Below, in pieces: positions 1-7,680 of a stretch of DNA of 64,000 nt. The position numbers and the translations under genes were made by a program. The number at the start of each line of letters is the position of its first letter. The stretch's first letter is position 1. The stretch comes from Allomuricauda sp. ARW1Y1 (GTDB taxonomy: Bacteria > Bacteroidota > Bacteroidia > Flavobacteriales > Flavobacteriaceae): positions 248,001 through 312,000 of the forward strand of contig NZ_JACBZU010000003.1 in the NCBI RefSeq assembly GCF_013407935.1, in the 5' to 3' direction. The notes beneath the pieces are model-generated. The model made no database searches. It was not told the DNA's origin and saw only the letters and a list, made by a program, of their open reading frames with translations.

Positions 1-610
1 CATTGGCCGGGTGGGTAATCACTGTCCCGTCTTTTACGAAAAAGATATTGGTATGGGAACCTTCGGTGATAACCCCGTCCCGAACCAAGGCGGCCTCATC
101 GACACCATTGTTCATGGCTGCCTCATTGGCCATAATGTTTCCCAACAACGAAACCGATTTGATGTCACAACGGTGCCATCGGACATCGGGTACCAAAATA
201 GCGTTCATTTTGTTGGGGTTGACCTTGGGCAATGCATAGGGTAGTGCATACATCATCACACTGGGAGTTGCTTCCTTTGGATACGCATGTTTTCGGGCAG
301 CAATACCTCGGGTTACCTGCATGTAGATCAAACAAGACTTATCCACCAGTCCAGAGGCCCGAAACAGGGGTTCCAGATTGCGCTCAACTTCTTTCACGTT
401 AAAAGCAATATGGATTTTATTTAAATTATTTTGTAATCGGTCGAGATGTGCTTTTTTGTAAAAAATGCCGTTTTCCAACTGCACCATGACTTCGTAAATA
501 CCATCCCCAAACAAAAAACCACGGTCAAATACCGATATTCGTGCTTCTTCGGATGAATGGATTTCACCATTGATAAACACTTTGGGAGGAAACTTTCCTT
601 GGGGCAGCAT
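1..610 (-). CDS. Class IV PLP aminotransferase, D-amino-acid aminotransferase-like (partial, runs off left edge)
   Basis: About 203 N-terminal residues are present; the C-terminus lies outside the window. The chain opens MLPQGKFPPKVFINGE and has the fold-type IV signatures: DRGFLFGDGIYE at residues 29-40, the PLP-binding lysine in CDIKSVSLLGN (K151), and TEGSHTNIFFV. The K-S-x-x-LLGN context resembles bacterial D-amino-acid aminotransferases more than branched-chain transaminases or aminodeoxychorismate lyase, but these families cannot be separated firmly without the C-terminus. A D-Ala/D-Glu role would suit the VanX-type dipeptidase nearby; that is inference. Start chosen at the only ATG that precedes the conserved N-terminal strand. 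Confidence 0.85.
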   Translation of the reverse strand, partial: MLPQGKFPPKVFINGEIHSSEEARISVFDRGFLFGDGIYEVMVQLENGIFYKKAHLDRLQNNLNKIHIAFNVKEVERNLEPLFRASGLVDKSCLIYMQVTRGIAARKHAYPKEATPSVMMYALPYALPKVNPNKMNAILVPDVRWHRCDIKSVSLLGNIMANEAAMNNGVDEAALVRDGVITEGSHTNIFFVKDGTVITHPAN

Positions 611-816
611 AGTTTAGCAGCTTTACGTAAAAAAGGTTGATGTTCAAAAACTGTGAAGTTAACCGTTATTCCCCTTAACTGAAAATTTAGTATCAAAGTT
701 TGATAGAGGACTTTTGGAGTTGACCACCGATGACATCCAGTTGGAATAATGGGTATTTGTCTGGAAGGTTTTCATTTTTGTTCACTTTTCCCGTACTTCA
801 CCAAAAAAGAGCGCTT

Positions 817-1338
817 ATGATCATTTTTGTGGATATGGACGAGGTTATCGCAGATGCCTATCAAGCCCATATCGATATTTATAACCAAGAGTTTGATGCC
901 CAATTTACAGCCGAAGAATGCATGGGCAGGGAGTTTTGGCAATGTGTCCCGCAGGAGCATCAACAATCGGTGAGAGACCATACACACCGCGATGGCTTTT
1001 TCAAAAATTTGAAAGTCATCGATGGCAGTCAGGACGTGTTGGAAGCATTGAGCAAAAAGCACGAAGTCTACATCGCATCCGCGGCGATGGAGTTTCCACA
1101 ATCGCTTCGGGAAAAATCCGATTGGTTGGACCAATTTTTCCCCTTTATCCCATGGCAAAATCGAATATTGTGCGGGAATAAGCATGTGCTCAAAGGCGAT
1201 GTGCTCATCGATGACCGAAGCAAAAACCTGGGCTTTTTTGATGGCCGGTCCATTATGTTCACTTCGCCCCACAATACCGAGGTCAAAACCTTTGAGCGGG
1301 CGGATACTTGGCGCGATATCGCCGATAAACTTTTGTAA
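817..1338 (+). CDS. 5'(3')-deoxyribonucleotidase-like HAD hydrolase (NT5C family)
   Basis: A 173-residue HAD phosphatase. The start at 817 (MIIFVDMDEV) puts the catalytic pair D6 and D8 (DMDEVIAD) at the usual distance from the N-terminus; an upstream extension in the same frame adds 29 residues with no family resemblance. The late motif GDVLIDDRSKN supplies the conserved Asp pair, and the family-typical WLDQFFPFIP stretch precedes it. Expected reaction: removal of the 5'-phosphate from (deoxy)nucleoside monophosphates in the cytosol. The esterase gene starts about 12 bases after its stop, so the two are probably cotranscribed. Substrate is inferred from family only. Confidence 0.87.
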   Translation: MIIFVDMDEVIADAYQAHIDIYNQEFDAQFTAEECMGREFWQCVPQEHQQSVRDHTHRDGFFKNLKVIDGSQDVLEALSKKHEVYIASAAMEFPQSLREKSDWLDQFFPFIPWQNRILCGNKHVLKGDVLIDDRSKNLGFFDGRSIMFTSPHNTEVKTFERADTWRDIADKLL

Positions 1339-1350
1339 CTTGTGAACGCA

Positions 1351-2070
1351 ATGGGGAATAAATTGGGAAAGCTTTTACTTTTGGTTGGTTTGATAATGTT
1401 TCAGGCCTGTGCCGCCCAATCCCATTTGGTGGCCGATGAGCTGGAAACCGTAACCAAGGAGAATTTAAAATACTATTTGTACTATCCCGAACATTATTTT
1501 GATTCGGAGGAAACCTTTGGACTGTTGCTTTTTCTTCACGGAGGTGGTGAATCGGGTAGGGCGCTGGAGGAAATAAAGGATACAGGTCCGCCCAAAATGC
1601 TGGCCGAAGGCAAGCAATTTCCATTTTTGATACTGGCCCCGCAAAATTCCCACGCCAAAAAATGGTGGAATACCGAAGCGGTCATTCAATTGCTCGATTC
1701 CGTTACAAGGATGAACAGAGTGGACAAAAACAGGATTTATCTATCAGGGCTGAGCAGGGGAGGAAGTGCCGCTTGGGAGCTTGCTACGCAATATCCGGAT
1801 AAGTTTGCCGCCATGGCCGTGGTGTGCGGGATGACACCTTTGCCCTATGCACACTGGATAGACCAAGAAATGCCTATTTGGGTGTTCCATGGCGATCAAG
1901 ACGATGTCATTGATGTGGAAGAGTCCGATAAAATGGTGGCTAAATTGCGAGACATGGGGCACGACGTCCGATATACCAGATATAAAGGCGTAGGACACAA
2001 TGCTTGGGACCGGGCCTATACCACGGACTCACTGTATACTTGGCTTGCAAATCAAAAACGAAAGCATTAA
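1351..2070 (+). CDS. Lipoprotein esterase/dienelactone-hydrolase-type alpha/beta hydrolase
   Basis: A 239-residue alpha/beta hydrolase with a lipoprotein signal (basic start, hydrophobic core, lipobox FQAC), so probably anchored in the envelope facing the periplasm. Visible catalytic features: LFLHGGGESG (oxyanion region), nucleophile elbow GLSRGGS, acid in HGDQDDVID, and histidine in GVGHNAW. It resembles the phospholipase/carboxylesterase and LpqC/feruloyl-esterase-like family of Bacteroidota. The substrate is unknown. A GTG three codons upstream (1342) is an alternative start; the ATG at 1351 gives a normal signal peptide. The next gene begins 5 bases after its stop, suggesting an operon. 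Confidence 0.88.
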   Translation: MGNKLGKLLLLVGLIMFQACAAQSHLVADELETVTKENLKYYLYYPEHYFDSEETFGLLLFLHGGGESGRALEEIKDTGPPKMLAEGKQFPFLILAPQNSHAKKWWNTEAVIQLLDSVTRMNRVDKNRIYLSGLSRGGSAAWELATQYPDKFAAMAVVCGMTPLPYAHWIDQEMPIWVFHGDQDDVIDVEESDKMVAKLRDMGHDVRYTRYKGVGHNAWDRAYTTDSLYTWLANQKRKH

Positions 2071-2075
2071 GAAAG

Positions 2076-2795
2076 ATGAAATATTCCCTAGTTGTATTAC
2101 TACTTGGACTGATAGTATGCTGTCGGTCTAAACACAAAACCGAGGTAGAAAAGCCTCAAACTGCATCGGAAATCAAAATGGATTCGTTTGCTGCGGACAC
2201 GGTTGTAGATAAAGCACCTGTTTTAAAAACCTTCGAAGGACTTGCCGATACCACGTTTGTTCGCTTGGCCGATTTTAGTGCTGATTTTGCCTACGACATG
2301 CGATATGCCACGGAAAACAATTTTTTAAAGGCCAAAGTCTACGATTGTGCCGAATGTTATACCCGTGTAAAGACCGCCAAGGCTTTGATCGCGGCCAATG
2401 CCGATTTTATGGAGCAAGGGGTCAAGATCAAGTTCTTTGATTGCTATCGTCCCAATTCGGTACAGTACAAAATGTGGGAAATTGTCCCCAATCCGCAGTA
2501 TGTCGCCAATCCTGACAAAGGTTCCATCCATAATAAAGGCGGTGCGGTGGATATTACCCTAGTGGATATGGAGGGCAACGAACTGGACATGGGTACTGAT
2601 TTTGACTACTTCGGAAAGCGGGCCTATCACGATAATATGGACTTGCCCCAAGAAATACTCGACAACCGAAAATTGTTAAAAGAGACCATGGAAGACCACG
2701 GATTTTGGTCCATTAGAACCGAATGGTGGCACTACAACCTCTCAGCGGCGTCCAATGATAGCGTGACCAATTTTAAATGGGAGTGTGAAGACTGA
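2076..2795 (+). CDS. VanX-type D-alanyl-D-alanine dipeptidase, lipoprotein
   Basis: A 239-residue zinc dipeptidase of the M15D (VanX/DdpX) family with a lipobox ending in IVCC. Zinc and catalytic motifs are intact: SIHNKGGAVDITL (the SxHxxGxAxD motif) and EWWHYN near the C-terminus. YDMRYATENNF and FFDCYRPNSVQ are also typical of the family. It hydrolyses D-Ala-D-Ala and acts here in the envelope, so peptidoglycan peptide recycling is a likelier job than vancomycin resistance, because no vanH/vanA partners are nearby. The start is taken at the ATG just after the esterase stop; a longer in-frame extension overlaps that gene and lacks a signal peptide at its start. Confidence 0.92.
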   Translation: MKYSLVVLLLGLIVCCRSKHKTEVEKPQTASEIKMDSFAADTVVDKAPVLKTFEGLADTTFVRLADFSADFAYDMRYATENNFLKAKVYDCAECYTRVKTAKALIAANADFMEQGVKIKFFDCYRPNSVQYKMWEIVPNPQYVANPDKGSIHNKGGAVDITLVDMEGNELDMGTDFDYFGKRAYHDNMDLPQEILDNRKLLKETMEDHGFWSIRTEWWHYNLSAASNDSVTNFKWECED

Positions 2796-2842
2796 TCTCC
2801 CCCAACAAGGAAACCGTTCCAGAATTAACTCACTATGCGAAA

Positions 2843-4027
2843 TCAATCGGCAACTTTTGTGCAATCCACCACGATTAATGAGTCGTTCAAGGTTTTTGTG
2901 AAAAAAATATAGCGATTCCCACCATCCTTGATTTTGTGTCTTTTTCGCAGTTCTGCCACGGACTGTGGAAAGTTTCGCGTAGTAACATTGGCCTTGTTGA
3001 TAGGAAGGGATTTCATTGCCTTTTTGGAATAAGGCACCACGCTTTCAATTTTGAACCTTCTTCCCGGAAACTCCAAGAGTGATTTGGAGGTATACAAATG
3101 GGAGTGGGGATGCAATTTATAAACCCCATATGCCTTGCCCACGCTTTTGAATCCCCCTGATTTCAGAACAGCTGCATTGGGTTCGTACAGATAAGCGGAG
3201 GGTTTCTCATATGCGATGGTGCGCACTGCTTCATCTTCCCAAATAAAATCAAAGGATTCGGTATGATCGGGCTGTATGTTCCTGGTCTTGATATGAACCC
3301 GACCCTCATATCCTTTTTCTAGTAAAAAGAGCAGTTCCTTCACCTCGTTCTGTACAGCGACCACATGGACTTCTTTTACGGATTCCAAAGTCTCAATAGC
3401 TTGTTTGATGTCCAATAAGGGTGATGTCTTCATCAAAAGGTGCGAGGCCCTTTCAAAGAAAAGTGGCAAATGTTTGGAAACATCAGGATGACAATCTTGC
3501 AACAAAAACACTTTCCCTTTGGCATCATCCCTACGCGATGGATCTACATAAATCCAGTCGAATCCTTGCTTTGAATTTTGCAGAAAAGTAATGCCATCCT
3601 CAGCTTGACAGGCAATATGCTCCTGCTCCAAAACCTTGAAATTATGAGAGGCGATTTCGCTCAGTTCTTGATTGATTTCACAGTGGAAAACCTCAGGAAT
3701 TTGTTGCGCGAAAAAGTAGGTGTCAACCCCCAATCCTCCGGTAAGGTCTATGAGCGATTTCCCACTTACCAATTGCGATTTGTATCGAGCCGTAATCTCA
3801 GAGCTTGTTTGTTCGATGTGCAGCTTGTTGGGGTAGTAGATGCCCGGTTTTTCAAACCAGGTTGGGAGTTTGTCCTTGCACTTTTTTTTGGCTTCAATCT
3901 GTTGGGCCAATTCTTTTTGGGAAACCCCCTCGAAAACAGGTTTTGCCAACAGAACTGTCAGGATGTCAGTAATCAAATAATTATTGATATAATCCTGTAT
4001 ACCAGTATTTAAGATAAGTTTATTCAA
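2843..4027 (-). CDS. Class I SAM-dependent methyltransferase with THUMP-like C-terminal domain
   Basis: 394 residues. The middle carries a Rossmann methyltransferase core with motif I DLTGGLGVDTYFF and the motif IV-like acidic strand WIYVDPSRRD, which suggests an RNA or protein methyltransferase but does not fix the substrate. The C-terminal part (ending in the FPQSVAELRKRHKIKDGG region) matches the THUMP-like domain found in this Bacteroidota family. It is the last gene of a tight minus-strand operon with the AI-2E family transporter (7-base gap) and the DUF4159 protein. No experimentally defined role is known to me. Confidence 0.85.
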   Translation of the reverse strand: MNKLILNTGIQDYINNYLITDILTVLLAKPVFEGVSQKELAQQIEAKKKCKDKLPTWFEKPGIYYPNKLHIEQTSSEITARYKSQLVSGKSLIDLTGGLGVDTYFFAQQIPEVFHCEINQELSEIASHNFKVLEQEHIACQAEDGITFLQNSKQGFDWIYVDPSRRDDAKGKVFLLQDCHPDVSKHLPLFFERASHLLMKTSPLLDIKQAIETLESVKEVHVVAVQNEVKELLFLLEKGYEGRVHIKTRNIQPDHTESFDFIWEDEAVRTIAYEKPSAYLYEPNAAVLKSGGFKSVGKAYGVYKLHPHSHLYTSKSLLEFPGRRFKIESVVPYSKKAMKSLPINKANVTTRNFPQSVAELRKRHKIKDGGNRYIFFTKTLNDSLIVVDCTKVAD

Positions 4028-4034
4028 ACTTTTG

Positions 4035-5135
4035 CTATAAATTTTTGGTCAACTTCTTCACAAAAGAATTTTCGGCCAAAAACTCCTTCAAAATCACCTT
4101 TATGGCGGTATATCCGGGCACAGCGACCACCATTCCCACGACCCCAAAAAGCAATCCCGCGATGATAATGATCAAGAAGATTTCCAAGGGGTGCGATTTT
4201 ACGCTTTTGGAAAAAATAAAGGGTTGTGAAAAGAAATTATCGATGAGTTGGCCAATGGTCAAACCAATAAAAACATAAAGCGCTTTGGGCAAAATCACCG
4301 TACTGAAATCCGCATCGATAAAACTGGTCATGGTTAGGATAATCATGGTGACCCCTCCGATGATGGGACCGATGTATGGTATGATGTTGAACAAGGCGCA
4401 AAGAAAAGCGATAACTATCGCGTTTTCCACTCCCACGATGAACAATGAAATCGTATAGATCACAAAGAGGATGAACAATTGTAAAAGGATGCCTGCGAAA
4501 TATCGGGAAAGCAAATTGTTTATTTTGTCGATGGAGGTCACCAAATTACTTTCCTTGTCATTGGGCACAAAGGTCAGGATACCATTTTGCATCAGTTTGC
4601 TGTCTTTTAAGAAGAAAAAGGTGATGAAGAGAACCGAGAAAAGGCCAACACTAAAATTGCTCAATGTATTTACGATGGTATTCAAAAAATTGGGAATAAA
4701 GCCCAAATCGAGTCCTTGTAGCATATTTTCCTCGATTTTGGATTCGTCTAAAAGGTTGTTTACGCTGCCTGTGGAGGCTCCAAAATACTCTAGAGTTTGG
4801 ATGTAGAGGGTGTTCAAGTCTGCTTTGAGGGCCTCAATGTCCAACAGCGATAGGTTTTTGCTCTGCTCGGCCACCAAAGGAATAAATAAGGCAAGTATCC
4901 CCAAGAACAGGGAAAGCATCAATACCATGGTCACCACTACCGCCAAGGTGTTGGGGAATTTTAGTTTTCTGCGCAGGAAAAGCACTATGGGTCTGCCCAA
5001 TAGCGCAAGCACGGCTGCAATGGCCAAATAGACCAATACGGATTGGATTTTGTAGAAAAACCATCCTACGAGGACAACGCCTACTATGATTGCAACTGCC
5101 CGTAATATTCCGTTTGCGATAATCTTTGCGTTCAT
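4035..5135 (-). CDS. AI-2E family transporter (PerM-like membrane protein)
   Basis: 366 residues, with about seven to eight hydrophobic segments. Two or three helices lie in the first 85 residues, a soluble periplasm-like region follows (about 85-150), then a C-terminal bundle. The family-typical stretch FNIIPYIGPIIGG sits about two thirds along, and FGVVGMVVAVPGYTAIK near the end. Members export autoinducer-2 in some bacteria and act as Na+/H+ antiporters in others, so the transported molecule cannot be named here. Three bases separate it from the upstream DUF4159 gene and seven from the methyltransferase gene. Confidence 0.9.
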   Translation of the reverse strand: MNAKIIANGILRAVAIIVGVVLVGWFFYKIQSVLVYLAIAAVLALLGRPIVLFLRRKLKFPNTLAVVVTMVLMLSLFLGILALFIPLVAEQSKNLSLLDIEALKADLNTLYIQTLEYFGASTGSVNNLLDESKIEENMLQGLDLGFIPNFLNTIVNTLSNFSVGLFSVLFITFFFLKDSKLMQNGILTFVPNDKESNLVTSIDKINNLLSRYFAGILLQLFILFVIYTISLFIVGVENAIVIAFLCALFNIIPYIGPIIGGVTMIILTMTSFIDADFSTVILPKALYVFIGLTIGQLIDNFFSQPFIFSKSVKSHPLEIFLIIIIAGLLFGVVGMVVAVPGYTAIKVILKEFLAENSFVKKLTKNL

Positions 5136-5138
5136 TGC

Positions 5139-5789
5139 TTAGCTTTTAAAGGCGTATTCCATAATATTGGCGCCCATTTGTAGCGCTTTGATTCGGATGT
5201 CTTCCGGGTCGTTGTGTACGGCGGGATCTTCCCAACCATCCCCTAAATCACATTCATAGGTGTAGAGCAATATGAGCCTTCCTTTTTCAAAAATGCCAAA
5301 GGCCTGTGGTCGCTTGCCATCGTGTTCATGGATTTTGGGCAATCCTTCGGGAAACTTGAACTTTTGATTGAAGATGGGGTGATCCGAACCCAGTTCCTCC
5401 AAGGGCCTTTCGGGAAACACTTTTTCCAGTTCCCGACGCAAATAGGGTTCCATGCCGTAATTATCATCAATATGAAGAAAACCGCCCGAGAGCACGTAGG
5501 TACGCAAATTTTGGACCTCTTCATCGTTGAAAAAAACATTTCCGTGTCCGGTCATGTGCAAATAAGGGTATTTGAAAATGGAGACACTTGCCACCTCCAC
5601 GGTTTCCGGTTCTGGGTCGATTTTGGTATCGATATGGGTGTTGCAAAATGCAATCAAATTGGGCAAAGCTGTAGGGTTGGAATACCAATCACCGCCACCT
5701 CCATATTTTAGGATGGCCACTTGTTGCGCGTATGCCAAGGATAGCGAGCAGCAAAAGAGCAAGCATATCAAAAATGTTCGTTTGTTCAT
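5139..5789 (-). CDS. Secreted DUF4159 domain protein
   Basis: 216 residues with a Sec signal peptide (MNKRTFLICLLFCCSLSLAYAQ, cleavage after the Ala-x-Ala-like end). The mature part begins VAILKYGGGGDWYSNPTAL and contains MTGHGNVFFND, GGFLHIDDNYG and the ...GDGWEDPAVHNDP region, all typical of DUF4159. The domain has a class-I glutamine-amidotransferase-like look, but its biochemical role is unknown to me. It is the first gene of the three-gene minus operon. A -7 element lies 24-31 bases upstream of its start. Confidence 0.88.
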   Translation of the reverse strand: MNKRTFLICLLFCCSLSLAYAQQVAILKYGGGGDWYSNPTALPNLIAFCNTHIDTKIDPEPETVEVASVSIFKYPYLHMTGHGNVFFNDEEVQNLRTYVLSGGFLHIDDNYGMEPYLRRELEKVFPERPLEELGSDHPIFNQKFKFPEGLPKIHEHDGKRPQAFGIFEKGRLILLYTYECDLGDGWEDPAVHNDPEDIRIKALQMGANIMEYAFKS

Positions 5790-5812
5790 GTACTAGTGAT
5801 TGACCTTACCTT

Positions 5813-5820
5813 CAAAAATA
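5813..5820 (-). promoter_or_regulatory. Predicted -7 element TAnnTTTG for the DUF4159 operon
   Basis: Read on the minus strand, the octamer TATTTTTG matches the Bacteroidota -7 consensus TAnnTTTG and lies 24 bases upstream of the DUF4159 start codon. I see no good TTTG -33 partner at 19-21 bases, so this is a half-supported promoter. Confidence 0.4.
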
Positions 5821-5854
5821 GCGTATTCCTTTGTAATATGGATAATGTGAAGTA

Positions 5855-6562
5855 TTAGTTGTTGATGATGGCCACGGTGGTACAGGCCACAATGGCGGCC
5901 GTCTCTGTCCGTAACCTATTTCTGCCCAAGGATACTGGAATATATCCCTTTTCTTTGGAAAGATCAATTTCCCCTTTCGAGAAATCCCCTTCGGGGCCTA
6001 TGAGAATGGTTAGGTCGTTATCGGCGATTACACGTCGTTTCAATTCCATTTTATCCCCATTTTGGCAATGGGCAATAAATCTGTAACCGAGGGTTTCGTT
6101 GGATTCCAAAAACTCCCGACAGGATATGGGTGGGTTTATTTTGGGCAGTACAGTTTGCAGGGACTGCTTCATGGCAGCTTGTAATACTCGCTCCATTCGT
6201 TCCAATTTGAGCGTCTTGCGTTCGGAATGGTCGCAAATAATTGGGGTGATTTCATCCACCCCGATTTCTGTCACTTTTTCCAGGAACCATTCGTAACGGT
6301 CGTTCATCTTTGTCGGGGCCACCGCCAAGTGCAAATGGTACCGCTTTGGAATCGATTTTTGTTGTGAAATGATTTCTGCCCGGCATTTTTTTTGGTCAGC
6401 ATCCAAGATCTTTGCCTCAAATAAGTACCCCTTTCCGTTGGTAATGTGCAGCACGTCCCCTTCGGATTTTCGTAACACCTTTACAATGTGTTTGCTCTCA
6501 TCGGGCGGAAAGGTAAACTGTTTGGCACTATTGTCCAGGGTGGCATTGTAAAAAAGCTGCAT
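5855..6562 (-). CDS. rsmE: 16S rRNA (uracil-1498-N3)-methyltransferase RsmE
   Basis: 235 residues, the usual RsmE length. An N-terminal PUA-like domain (about 1-70, including SKHIVKVLRKSEGD) is followed by a SPOUT methyltransferase domain. Diagnostic motifs are visible: VTEIGVDEITPI, ILIGPEGDFSKGE (the trefoil-knot SAM site) and SLGRNRLRTETAA at the C-terminus. It methylates U1498 of 16S rRNA on the assembled 30S subunit. It follows tsaD with a 17-base gap on the minus strand, so the two RNA-modification genes probably share a transcript. Confidence 0.95.
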   Translation of the reverse strand: MQLFYNATLDNSAKQFTFPPDESKHIVKVLRKSEGDVLHITNGKGYLFEAKILDADQKKCRAEIISQQKSIPKRYHLHLAVAPTKMNDRYEWFLEKVTEIGVDEITPIICDHSERKTLKLERMERVLQAAMKQSLQTVLPKINPPISCREFLESNETLGYRFIAHCQNGDKMELKRRVIADNDLTILIGPEGDFSKGEIDLSKEKGYIPVSLGRNRLRTETAAIVACTTVAIINN

Positions 6563-6579
6563 AGCAAAGGTTTTATAAA

Positions 6580-7608
6580 TTAACCGCCGATGGCATATCT
6601 TGCCTTGGCGGCGATGCTCTGGTCGGTAAAGGTGCCTTTTTCATATTTAAGGTAACCTACTATACCGATCATGGCTGCATTGTCTGTGCAATACTCAAAT
6701 TTAGGGATAAAGGTGCTCCATCCCAACTTTTCTTCGGCATCCTTCAATCTTTGCCGTATGCCAGAGTTGGCCGCCACGCCACCTCCTATGGCCACTTGGC
6801 GTATACCTGTCTGGTCCACTGCCATTTGGAGCTTATCCATCAAAATTTCCAGAATGGTATACTGGACCGATGCGCAGATATCGTTGATATTTTTGGAAAC
6901 AAAATCAGCATCCTTTTGGGTCTCCCGTTGTAAAAAGTAGAGAATGCTTGTTTTGAGTCCACTAAAGCTAAAATTCAATCCGTCTACTTTGGGTTTGGGA
7001 AACTCAAAGGCGTGCGGATTGCCCAGTTGGGCATATTTGTCTATTAGCGGCCCACCGGGATAGGGAAGCCCCATTAATTTGGCACTTTTGTCGAAAGCCT
7101 CTCCCACGGCATCATCCAAGGTTTCTCCCAGTACCTCCATGTTAAAGTGGTCGACGACTTTTACGATTTGGGTGTGCCCACCGCTAATGGTCATGGCCAA
7201 AAAGGGGAACGAAGGCGTTTGTTGGTCGCCATCGTCTATAAAATGTGCCAAAATATGCGCTTCCATGTGGTTTACTTCGATCAAAGGGACGTCCAGACCC
7301 AAGGCCAGGGATTTGGCAAAGGAGGTTCCGACCAATAAAGAACCCATAAGTCCCGGACCTCTTGTAAAAGCTATGGCAGATAGTTGTTTTTTGTCGATAT
7401 TTGCCTTGGCCAAGGCTTGGTGGACCACGGGAACGATATTTTGTTGATGCGCCCTTGAAGCCAACTCTGGGACAACACCTCCATATTGCTTGTGGATTTC
7501 CTGTGTAGCCACTACATTACTGAGTACTTTTTTGTTGCAAAGTACGGCAGCCGATGTATCATCACAGGATGATTCGATGGAAAGAATATATTTTTTTGAT
7601 TTCTCCAC
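6580..7608 (-). CDS. tsaD: tRNA N6-adenosine threonylcarbamoyltransferase TsaD
   Basis: 342 residues, full length. The ASKHA-fold metalloprotein transfers the threonylcarbamoyl group to A37 of ANN-decoding tRNAs together with TsaB and TsaE. Visible signatures: ILSIESSCDDTSAA at the N-terminus, the metal-binding NHMEAH (H114 and H118), FLAMTISGGHTQ, and the family C-terminal NAAMIG. It is transcribed divergently from tamB and leads into rsmE. Confidence 0.97.
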   Translation of the reverse strand: MEKSKKYILSIESSCDDTSAAVLCNKKVLSNVVATQEIHKQYGGVVPELASRAHQQNIVPVVHQALAKANIDKKQLSAIAFTRGPGLMGSLLVGTSFAKSLALGLDVPLIEVNHMEAHILAHFIDDGDQQTPSFPFLAMTISGGHTQIVKVVDHFNMEVLGETLDDAVGEAFDKSAKLMGLPYPGGPLIDKYAQLGNPHAFEFPKPKVDGLNFSFSGLKTSILYFLQRETQKDADFVSKNINDICASVQYTILEILMDKLQMAVDQTGIRQVAIGGGVAANSGIRQRLKDAEEKLGWSTFIPKFEYCTDNAAMIGIVGYLKYEKGTFTDQSIAAKARYAIGG

Positions 7609-7633
7609 AGGTTTTGGAACAAAAATTGGTCAT

Positions 7634-7662
7634 CAAAGGTAAAACATAAAAACCCTATCAAA
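7634..7662 (-). promoter_or_regulatory. Predicted promoter of tsaD-rsmE
   Basis: On the minus strand a TTTG (7662-7659) is followed after 17 bases by TACCTTTG (7641-7634), a perfect TAnnTTTG -7 element. The start codon of tsaD at 7608 lies about 25 bases downstream. The spacing is slightly shorter than the usual 19-21. Confidence 0.45.
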
Positions 7663-7680
7663 AAACTTCGAAAAATACTG

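Noticed and set aside
2076..2795. Vancomycin resistance determinant
   Set aside because: VanX-type motifs are present, but there is no VanH, VanA/B ligase or VanR/S nearby, and the protein is an envelope lipoprotein in a Gram-negative context.
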